8,422 nt of DNA from Holtiella tumoricola (lineage in GTDB: Bacteria; Bacillota; Clostridia; Lachnospirales; Cellulosilyticaceae), in assembly GCF_027857615.1 (NCBI RefSeq), contig NZ_JAQIFT010000001.1:1-8422 (forward strand), in the 5' to 3' direction. Each line of letters opens with the position of its first letter. Within the stretch, counting starts at the first letter, position 1. Made by a program: the position numbers and the translations under genes. A model generated the notes under the pieces. That model searched no databases and was not told where the DNA came from. It worked only from the letters and a program-made list of their open reading frames with translations. Shown piece by piece: positions 1-4,989 of the stretch.

Positions 1-36
1 AAAAAAAAATAGCACAGAATAAAAATTCTATGCTAT
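1..36 (-). terminator. Rho-independent terminator after rep
   Basis: Read on the minus strand, a 12-bp stem (plus-strand arms 9-20 and 25-36, AAAA loop) is followed by a run of eight T (bases 8-1). One position is an A·C mismatch on the plus strand (15/30) but a G·U wobble in minus-strand RNA, so the structure is fully paired only in the transcript that runs out of rep. It lies 28 bp past the rep stop codon. No T run exists on the plus-strand side, so it is not an efficient terminator for plus transcription. Confidence 0.85.
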
Positions 37-63
37 AATCACATTAAACAAGTAAATATATAT

Positions 64-1572
64 TTATTCAATGTATGAGCCATCTTCTTTATCAAGGAGT
101 GCGAAACGTTTTCTAACTTCCAAATTGTCCAACGTTTCAAACTTACCCTTTAAGAGATTGGCTTTTTTATTTTTGTATGAAAAAGCTTTTTGTGTATCAT
201 TCTCTGAAAGTAATGTTAAAAAATCAATAGTATCTTGAAGAATGTCTTGTTCATTTTCATTATTTAAATATAAACTAAGAGAACTCATTGAATTAACAAT
301 CCTATTCTTTATCAATTCGATATTTAAATCCCTATTATATTTTCTAACTAAGTTGCTATCTGGACTGTAAGATGTAAGTTTTAAATCCTGAAGTAATTTC
401 CAAAATGGTAAAACATCTTTATTTCTCTTCCTTGTATGTTTTGTATCTTTCATATCAACTAATCTAAATACATCAGTTGTCAAAAGTCTATGTATTAATA
501 TTTTATTATCCATTAACCTAAATAACCTATCAAGAGCTTTATACTCTGTATTTGTTATCAAAGCTAAAAACTCCATACTTTCATCTAAACTTTGATAAAA
601 TTTTCTTTTGGTTTCATACTCTATATTAGTTATTAAAGTTGGTCTTGGCGTAATAGTATTTGCAAATCTCTCTAGATCATCATGCTCTAACTTTTCATAA
701 CCACTTAAAATACCATGGCAGCGTTTTTTAATATTAACATCTTCCCCAAATTCTAAGTAAAACTCCAACCTTGCTAATGTAAGCCATCTATAGGACTTTT
801 TGAGAAATGCTTTTTCATAACAGTACATATCATATTTAGAAATCAAACCGTTCTTAAGCCATATAGGATAAAAGAAAGCCTTATAACCCTTTTCTATAAC
901 CTCTTTAGTCTTATTATACATTCTAAGATATAAATTATTAGAAGTTCTATTCCCAAAAGCTATATAATCAAAATCTGTTTTATCATCACCAACCAAAGCA
1001 AAATCTAAACGACCTCGTGTAAAATTAGAAACCTGCATACTATTTAATTTATTTACATTCAAAAAACTCTCTAAATCCCTCATATAATTTGTATGATAAG
1101 CATAATCTATCCTATTTTCTTTCACATGCAAAACAGTATAATGAGGACTAATAAGCCTAGATACATATTCATAAGCCTTTTCTAATGCAGTATACTCACC
1201 AACCTCCCATAATAAATTAGCTGATAAATGCACAATAATCGGTGGAAAATTACTGATAGGTACTTTCTTAGCAACAAATATCTTAAAATTATCTTCTTTA
1301 GTAAAACAATATGTATACTGCCTAAACGTTAAACTTGTTATATGTAAATCTAAATCCTCTAAATAAACATTTTCACCATCAACTAAATCCTTATAAGTAT
1401 CTAACTTCTTAAAAAAATCAACATTATTATAAGGCTCACGTAAATATACAGTAAAATATAAACTATCTATACCATGCAATATCTTTTTTTGTGTTAAATC
1501 AAACCAATTCTTTCTACTATCCTCATCAAACTCATTATAAATTTGATTCCTTTTATCTTCGGTACGTATCAA
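64..1572 (-). CDS. Rolling-circle replication initiator, Rep_trans-like (502 aa)
   Basis: Likely the phage Rep, which nicks the coding strand at the origin and stays covalently attached through a tyrosine. The diagnostic block is GNRTSNNLYLRMYNKTKE (residues 207-224), which matches the conserved G-S-x-RxYxKxxE segment of the Rep_trans/phage replication-initiation-factor family; Tyr219 (or Tyr215) is the candidate nucleophile. Other family-like blocks are VKENRIDYAYHT (150-161) and LARLEFYLEF (266-275). Residues from about 290 to 502 form a helix-rich C-terminal extension that I do not recognise; it makes the protein longer than pT181-type Reps of about 310 aa. The start is TTG, chosen because AAAGGAGG lies 8 nt upstream and no ATG is nearby. 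The gene sits directly downstream of the duplicated origin and ends at a strong terminator. The family assignment is from memory of motifs, not a search. Confidence 0.85.
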   Translation of the reverse strand: MIRTEDKRNQIYNEFDEDSRKNWFDLTQKKILHGIDSLYFTVYLREPYNNVDFFKKLDTYKDLVDGENVYLEDLDLHITSLTFRQYTYCFTKEDNFKIFVAKKVPISNFPPIIVHLSANLLWEVGEYTALEKAYEYVSRLISPHYTVLHVKENRIDYAYHTNYMRDLESFLNVNKLNSMQVSNFTRGRLDFALVGDDKTDFDYIAFGNRTSNNLYLRMYNKTKEVIEKGYKAFFYPIWLKNGLISKYDMYCYEKAFLKKSYRWLTLARLEFYLEFGEDVNIKKRCHGILSGYEKLEHDDLERFANTITPRPTLITNIEYETKRKFYQSLDESMEFLALITNTEYKALDRLFRLMDNKILIHRLLTTDVFRLVDMKDTKHTRKRNKDVLPFWKLLQDLKLTSYSPDSNLVRKYNRDLNIELIKNRIVNSMSSLSLYLNNENEQDILQDTIDFLTLLSENDTQKAFSYKNKKANLLKGKFETLDNLEVRKRFALLDKEDGSYIE

Positions 1573-1608
1573 ATAAAAAACCTCCTTTTTACTGAAAACT
1601 CTGTTTTT

Positions 1609-1637
1609 TCAGCAGACCCTATTTTGCTGATTTTTTT
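1609..1637 (+). terminator. Candidate plus-strand terminator in origin copy 1
   Basis: A 6-bp stem TCAGCA/TGCTGA with a 10-nt loop is followed directly by seven T on the plus strand. A plus-strand transcript ending here would be antisense to the rep ribosome site and start codon. The stem is short. The arrangement recurs in copy 2 with a different stem sequence, which supports function, but the element may serve replication rather than transcription. Confidence 0.4.
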
Positions 1638-1721
1638 AAAACCCTATCTAACCATTGATATTACTACATTTTATCACATTTTACTCGTGGCGTACATGGG
1701 GGGTATTACTAGAACCCCCCA
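1609..1721. repeat. Origin module copy 1 (rep-proximal)
   Basis: Hairpin A has arms TCAGCA (1609-1614) and TGCTGA (1625-1630), then T7 (1631-1637). The conserved blocks AAACCCTATC (about 1639-1648), TTGATATTACT (1655-1665) and TTTTACTCGTGGCGT (1679-1693) follow. Hairpin B has arms TGGGGGG (1697-1703) and CCCCCCA (1715-1721) with loop TATTACTAGAA. The coding strand reads TTCTAGTAATACCC across the loop, the candidate nick region. The CTCG-nn-GCGT block beside hairpin B is a candidate Rep-binding sequence. Confidence 0.75.
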
Positions 1722-1759
1722 CATGCAAAAACAAGTCAACTCACTCATTAAAATTGTGC

Positions 1760-1787
1760 AATATAAACAAAAAGTATGCATTTGAAA
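1760..1787 (-). promoter_or_regulatory. Weak candidate rep promoter
   Basis: On the minus strand TTTCAA (1787-1782) and TATATT (1765-1760) are separated by 16 bp. A second option closer to rep is the extended -10 TGATAAAAT (1676-1668), inside origin copy 1. Neither matches consensus well, and AT-rich DNA gives such hits by chance. Confidence 0.25.
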
Positions 1788-1846
1788 ATTTAGAATAAAT
1801 ATTCAAATCACGTAGCTCTTATATTTATTGGCAGAATATTCGGGTA

Positions 1847-1878
1847 ATTCGGCAAACCCAAATCTGCCGAATTTTTTT
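1847..1878 (+). terminator. Candidate plus-strand terminator in origin copy 2
   Basis: An 8-bp perfect stem ATTCGGCA/TGCCGAAT is followed by six T on the plus strand. Upstream bases offer competing pairings: GGCAGA near 1830-1835 with TCTGCC at 1863-1868, and CGGGT (1841-1845) with AACCC (1855-1859). This switch-like pattern is seen in attenuators. Whether a plus transcript exists here is unknown. Confidence 0.4.
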
Positions 1879-1955
1879 AAACCCTATCAAGCCTTTGATA
1901 TTACTGGACAAACTACAGTTTTACTCGCCGCGTTCAACCCCTGTATTACAAGGGG
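1847..1955. repeat. Origin module copy 2 (rep-distal)
   Basis: Hairpin A has arms ATTCGGCA (1847-1854) and TGCCGAAT (1865-1872), continuing into the T run to 1878. AAACCCTATC (1879-1888), TTGATATTACT (1895-1905) and TTTTACTCGCCGCGT (1919-1933) follow. Hairpin B has arms CCCCT (1938-1942) and AGGGG (1951-1955) with GTATTAC in the loop region. The TTGATATTACT, TTTTACTCG and GTATTAC blocks lie exactly 240 bp from their copy 1 counterparts. The stem sequences differ from copy 1 yet remain self-complementary, so structure is kept while sequence diverges. Confidence 0.75.
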
Positions 1956-2030
1956 GATTTTGCGAAATTTAATCAACTTTTTAATACTATCTTTAGCAAT
2001 ATTCCATTCATATCTCACCTCACCAAAAAA

Positions 2031-2327
2031 TTATTCTATATGTTCATTAATTATTTTATGAACAGTACCAACACTACAATTAAATTTCTTAGCAAGGCCT
2101 CTCATACTAAAACCATCAGCATATAAAGATTTCATTATATGTTTATCTTCGTTACTAAACAAATCTTTTCTACCCGGTTTTATACCGGAAACATGTTTTT
2201 CATATGCAGGTATAAGAATTTGTCCAATAACTTTATCTTTAGAAATAGAAAGCTTTTCAGCTAAATCTGTGAAATATTCATCCATTTCAGTAGTAATAGT
2301 TACACTAACTCTTTTCGTATTTTTCAT
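2031..2327 (-). CDS. Small DNA-binding regulator with ribbon-helix-helix and HTH parts (98 aa)
   Basis: Residues 5-44 (KRVSVTITTEMDEYF... then a helix-turn-helix stretch to QIL) look like a ribbon-helix-helix domain: an alternating beta strand followed by two short helices. Residues about 58-93 (SNEDKHIMKSLYADGFSMRG, then LAKKFNCSVGTVHKIINE) look like a resolvase/transposase-type HTH. Both are DNA-binding folds, so this is probably a repressor or copy-control protein; RHH proteins such as CopG control rolling-circle plasmid rep genes. It lies immediately upstream of the origin and rep. It has its own promoter overlapped by a perfect palindrome, suggesting autoregulation. The ATG is preceded by CAGGTGA at about 7 nt. 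Fold calls are by eye; the target is inferred. Confidence 0.7.
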   Translation of the reverse strand: MKNTKRVSVTITTEMDEYFTDLAEKLSISKDKVIGQILIPAYEKHVSGIKPGRKDLFSNEDKHIMKSLYADGFSMRGLAKKFNCSVGTVHKIINEHIE

Positions 2328-2359
2328 AAAATCACCTGTTTATTATTTATTATAAACAT

Positions 2360-2388
2360 AGTGTACTACATAAAAAACAATTGTTCAA
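2360..2388 (-). promoter_or_regulatory. Promoter of the RHH-HTH gene, with operator-like palindrome
   Basis: On the minus strand, TTGAAC (2388-2383) and TACACT (2365-2360) are separated by exactly 17 bp, 33 bp before the ATG. The perfect 10-bp palindrome AACAATTGTT (2376-2385) overlaps the -35 box. A small inverted repeat, TAGT-GT-ACTA, overlaps the -10. Both are candidate binding sites for the encoded regulator. Confidence 0.5.
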
Positions 2389-2410
2389 GTATTATTTTGA
2401 ACAGCTCGAT

Positions 2411-3028
2411 TTATAAAGATTTAACACTTATAGCATTTGAAGAAACAATATCAAAAGCTTCCAATAGTATATCTCTTTGCAACTTTGCCTCTGGAGGTGT
2501 ATAAACAATATCTTCAGATGATAAATTATCTTCGTCTTGTAAAACTTTTTGGTTTGTATCGTAAGAATCGAAAACTCTCTTTGATAAATAATAAATACGT
2601 TTTCCATAACCCTCTCCTCTTGGTTGAGGGTTTCGACAATTTGCAATAGCAAATCTAAATAACTTCATATAGATATTATACTCAAACTGGATAAGCCTAC
2701 GCATAGGGTATGCTATATCATGTATGCTTTGAGCCGTTCCCAATATATCAATACCATCTTTCCTATGTTGCCTTAATTCCACCCAAACATTATGGTCTAT
2801 AGAATACATTGTTAGCTGATCAAATAAAATACCCATTTCATCACAAATAATTAATGCATTTTTTATATCTGGTCTACCTAAAAGTTCTCGTGGATCTCGT
2901 ACATAAATAGCACCCTTTATATGAAAATTAGAATAAACAGTTTTACCATTAGCCATAGCTCTTAAAGCCCATGCTGTAACTGTTGCCGTCTTACCAAAAC
3001 CAGGGAGACCTGTTATAACCTCAATCAT
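2411..3028 (-). CDS. zot: Zot/pI-type filamentous phage assembly ATPase, short form (205 aa)
   Basis: This is the P-loop ATPase that powers extrusion of filamentous virions at the inner membrane. Walker A is GLPGFGKT (7-14). Walker B is ALIICDE (58-64), with the acidic pair Asp63-Glu64. The segment RQHRKDGIDILGTAQS (86-101) matches the conserved arginine/sensor region of the Zot family. Classical pI and Zot continue into a transmembrane helix and an outer domain. This protein ends at 205 aa and I see no clear TM segment, so it may be membrane-tethered by a partner, most plausibly the preceding 130-aa two-TM protein. The two genes are separated by 1 nt and GAGG lies 9 nt before the ATG, so they are probably translationally coupled. 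It shares the family name with the V. cholerae zonula occludens protein; toxin activity is not implied. Confidence 0.92.
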   Translation of the reverse strand: MIEVITGLPGFGKTATVTAWALRAMANGKTVYSNFHIKGAIYVRDPRELLGRPDIKNALIICDEMGILFDQLTMYSIDHNVWVELRQHRKDGIDILGTAQSIHDIAYPMRRLIQFEYNIYMKLFRFAIANCRNPQPRGEGYGKRIYYLSKRVFDSYDTNQKVLQDEDNLSSEDIVYTPPEAKLQRDILLEAFDIVSSNAISVKSL

Positions 3029-3029
3029 A

Positions 3030-3422
3030 TCAAAGTACCTCTTCTATTTTATCTAAGTTTGAAATATAACTTCTTGTATGGTTAGGAGGGACTCCTTCCG
3101 TCGCCCTCCCAACCATACAAGAAGTTAAAGTATCTGTTAATGTGTTAACCTTATTCTTTAATAGGTCGTTTTCCTCTTGAAGTAGTTTATAATCATCAAG
3201 TTTAATCATAGACTTTTGAACTGATTTTAATATCTTATAATCTTCATACTCTACTTTAAGCTTTCTATACATAGAACCAAATGAAAAGCACATAATCGCA
3301 ATAATAGCATAACTCATAAATGTAACACCACCTAATAAATAAATTCCAACACCTAACAAAGTTAAAAAAGCATACAATAACTTCTTATTCTTTTTAGGCT
3401 CTTTAATATCTTTATCTTTCAT
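3030..3422 (-). CDS. Two-TM coiled-coil membrane protein, possible Zot partner (130 aa)
   Basis: I do not recognise the family. The protein has a lysine-rich N-terminus (1-14), two hydrophobic segments (about 15-32 and 34-50), then a heptad-like charged helix (about 55-100, including LLQEENDLLKNKVNTL) predicted to be a coiled coil, and a short unusual tail. With both TM segments close together, N- and C-termini are likely on the same side, with the coiled coil probably cytoplasmic next to the ATPase. The ribosome site AGGAGG lies 4-5 nt before the ATG and overlaps the stop of the preceding gene. Residues about 99-119 (TSCMVGRATEGVPPNHTRSY region) are encoded by a 23-bp inverted repeat, so this tail is shaped by a nucleic-acid structure rather than by protein function alone. 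A split pI membrane subunit is my inference. Confidence 0.7.
   Translation of the reverse strand: MKDKDIKEPKKNKKLLYAFLTLLGVGIYLLGGVTFMSYAIIAIMCFSFGSMYRKLKVEYEDYKILKSVQKSMIKLDDYKLLQEENDLLKNKVNTLTDTLTSCMVGRATEGVPPNHTRSYISNLDKIEEVL
3068..3126 (-). repeat. 23-bp stem-loop inside the 130-aa gene
   Basis: The arms 3068-3090 and 3104-3126 pair at 22 of 23 positions on the plus strand, with a 13-nt loop (3091-3103). The single mismatch (A3084 with C3110) is a G·U/G·T wobble on the minus (coding, presumed packaged) strand, so the coding strand pairs throughout. The stem is GC-rich at the loop end (GGTTAGGAGGG arm), unlike the surrounding AT-rich DNA. It ends 40 bp before the zot start. There is no T run after it, so it is not a standard terminator. 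A packaging signal, a replication structure or an mRNA stability/translation element would all fit. Confidence 0.9.
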
Positions 3423-3430
3423 AATACCTC

Positions 3431-3688
3431 CTAGAAGAACGGAATAAACTCAAGAACGAACGTTATTAGCCATATAATAATCATAACACCGATAAAAGCT
3501 ATAATAATCCCCATAATTGTAATAAGGGTATCTACAGGAAGAAATACATTAGCACTTTCTAAATAACCAGATATAGCTGACCAACTTTCCCCATACTTAT
3601 CAAAAGGAATATCTATTGGTGGAATATACTTGGCAACCATTCTCATGAATTTAGCTGCATATTTAAAAAGACCGTCTATAGCATTCAT
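3431..3688 (-). CDS. Small membrane protein, pVI-like minor coat candidate (85 aa)
   Basis: There is no signal peptide. An amphipathic N-terminal helix (about 3-20) is followed by a PPIDIPF turn, a middle segment, PVDTL (51-55) and a strong hydrophobic stretch (about 55-79) ending FIPFF. It sits between the pIII-like gene and the zot cluster, the position of gene VI in Ff phages and ace in CTXphi, which encode hydrophobic tip proteins. That position, not sequence similarity, is the basis for the pVI-like call. AGGAGG lies 5 nt before the ATG, and the gap to the preceding gene is 9 nt, so it is in the same operon. Confidence 0.65.
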   Translation of the reverse strand: MNAIDGLFKYAAKFMRMVAKYIPPIDIPFDKYGESWSAISGYLESANVFLPVDTLITIMGIIIAFIGVMIIIWLITFVLEFIPFF

Positions 3689-3697
3689 AAAAACCTC

Positions 3698-4708
3698 CTA
3701 AATGTCTAATTTAGGCAATATATAGCCTAATAGAAAATTAAAAAATCCAAGCCAAAGCATAGCTGACATTAAAGACCTAAAAGGCTTTATAAAAGGCTTC
3801 ATTAAAGTAAAATCAAACAAATAAAATTCTATTCCTATTTGAAAATAATCTTTAGAGTCACCCCAAACAATTTCACTCCCGGGCTTTTTTAAAGGAGTCT
3901 TGTTCATAGTATCTTTCATACTGTTCAATTGGTCTTTAATTTGGTTCATTGGCATTTTATCTGTAAGCTCTTTCATAGCATCAGCAAGTTCCTTTTGAGC
4001 TTCTGGAGAAGGTGTAAACATAGTTTCAATTTGCTTTGAAATCTTCTCCAATAAAGCTACCATATCTTTTAAAGTATTTAACATTTTACGTAAAAGCTCT
4101 ATTATAGTGCCTAATAAGCTATGTGTCATAGCATCGGATACAGGTAATTCATCAAATCTATGTGGACCAGTCCTTTGAGACCACATAACGGCAAATTCAG
4201 TCTTAGTACCATCTAATCCCCCAATATCGGCGGGAATTTTATTAACCTCGACAGCTACAACTTGAAAAATCAAATCAGAACCAATAAAAGCCGAGTTCAT
4301 AGGTTTAATAGTATAGAACCCTGCTTGTACTATTTTCCCATTACTATCTTCAATATATCTTGGATAAAAAGTATCAACGATCTTGTTGTTACAAAGAAGA
4401 TAGAACTTATCTATTTTACGTTCCATCATCATTGCATAATCTAACTTAACATCTATATTAACCATACTATGAGAGATACTAGGCTCTTGTAAGCTAATTT
4501 CTATCCCATATTGTTCTTTATTTGGATGCTCATCATCACCAAAGTAAATATAACCATCAGCCGAAATATCAAAAACTGACTTATAATACCCTCCAGATGA
4601 TAAGGTGCTGAAATCATCTGCATAAACATTAAAAGGGATAACCCCCAAAAAGGTTATCCCTAAAAATAAGAAGGCTATAAGTTTTCTTAATTCGCTTTTG
4701 ATGACCAT
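3698..4708 (-). CDS. Secreted, C-terminally anchored protein, pIII-like adsorption/tip candidate (336 aa)
   Basis: The N-terminus is a signal peptide (MVIKSELRKL then a hydrophobic core to about 27), with likely cleavage after VYA (residue 30). Residues about 40-185 look beta-rich with aromatic residues. Residues about 195-270 are helical (LLGTIIELLRKMLNTLKDMV, then a charged MKELTDKM / MKDTMN region). A C-terminal hydrophobic segment (about 309-330) ends in a short basic tail. A cleaved leader, external domain and C-terminal anchor is the architecture of pIII. The gene lies directly after the major coat gene, as gene III does. It overlaps the coat gene by 22 bp and has no clear ribosome site of its own, so translation is probably coupled to the highly expressed coat gene. 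No sequence family was recognised; the pIII role is from architecture and order. Confidence 0.65.
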   Translation of the reverse strand: MVIKSELRKLIAFLFLGITFLGVIPFNVYADDFSTLSSGGYYKSVFDISADGYIYFGDDEHPNKEQYGIEISLQEPSISHSMVNIDVKLDYAMMMERKIDKFYLLCNNKIVDTFYPRYIEDSNGKIVQAGFYTIKPMNSAFIGSDLIFQVVAVEVNKIPADIGGLDGTKTEFAVMWSQRTGPHRFDELPVSDAMTHSLLGTIIELLRKMLNTLKDMVALLEKISKQIETMFTPSPEAQKELADAMKELTDKMPMNQIKDQLNSMKDTMNKTPLKKPGSEIVWGDSKDYFQIGIEFYLFDFTLMKPFIKPFRSLMSAMLWLGFFNFLLGYILPKLDI

Positions 4709-4962
4709 TGTTTAAATAGACCAAATAACCATCTAGCCGCAATAAATGTAATTGCGAAACCAATTACAGCACCAATAATTAAAACCCCACCTTTTGACAT
4801 TACTGTCAAGCCATCAGTCATTTTAGTAATCATAGTGTCTAAATTTGTATCTCCTGTAGATGTATTCGCAAAAACTGAAACAGATAAGGCACAACAACTC
4901 ATCATAAGTAACATTAACTTTGACTTTGCATTTCTCTTTAATCCTTTTAATTTTTCTGACAT
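4687..4962 (-). CDS. Major coat protein, pVIII-like (91-aa precursor)
   Basis: The structure is a textbook pVIII: a long basic leader (KLKGLKRNAKSK, 4-15), a hydrophobic core, and probable signal peptidase cleavage after SVFA (residue 32). The mature protein is about 59 aa: an acidic/polar N-terminal part (NTSTGDTNLDTMITKMTDG), a single TM helix (about 59-76, VLIIGAVIGFAITFIAA) and a basic, aromatic C-terminal end (RWLFGLFKQWSSK) that would line the DNA. It would coat the virion in thousands of copies after assembly through the membrane. The ribosome site GGAGGG is 6 nt before the ATG. It lies just before the pIII-like gene, as in Ff and CTXphi. Mature length and charge layout fit the family even though sequence is rarely conserved. 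Confidence 0.88.
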   Translation of the reverse strand: MSEKLKGLKRNAKSKLMLLMMSCCALSVSVFANTSTGDTNLDTMITKMTDGLTVMSKGGVLIIGAVIGFAITFIAARWLFGLFKQWSSKAN

Positions 4963-4989
4963 GTAAATCCCTCCAAATTTTAATTTAAT

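Larger units (their letters stand above)
1573..2030. other. Gene-free replication origin region with two copies of a two-hairpin module
   Basis: This 458-bp stretch between the RHH-HTH gene and rep has no credible gene: the plus-strand reading frames lack ribosome sites and one starts inside rep. It contains a module present twice, offset by exactly 240 bp. Each copy has, in plus-strand order: a stem-loop followed by T6-7, AAACCCTATC, TTGATATTACT, TTTTACTCG-nn-GCGT, and a GC-stem hairpin with GTATTAC at the loop. On the coding (minus) strand the loop reads GTAATAC, resembling the TAATAC nick region of pT181-family plasmids. A position next to a Rep_trans-like gene makes this the best origin candidate. 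A weaker inverted repeat, ATTTGAA/TTCAAAT (1780-1786 and 1802-1808), lies between the copies. The function is inferred. Confidence 0.7.

Noticed and set aside
1543..1785. Plus-strand reading frame of 80 aa in the origin region
   Set aside because: It starts inside rep on the opposite strand, has no ribosome site and crosses the origin hairpins. Its resemblance to the frame at 1828-2061 is explained by the duplicated DNA module.
1828..2061. Plus-strand reading frame of 77 aa over origin copy 2
   Set aside because: It has a TTG start without a ribosome site, runs over hairpins and into the regulator gene on the other strand. It is a by-product of the origin sequence.
2428..2652. Minus-strand 74-aa frame overlapping zot
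   Set aside because: It lies entirely within the zot gene in another frame, with no supporting ribosome site or domain.
3068..3126. Reading the large hairpin as a Rho-independent terminator
   Set aside because: Neither side has a T run, and it lies inside a gene whose downstream partner, zot, must be transcribed.
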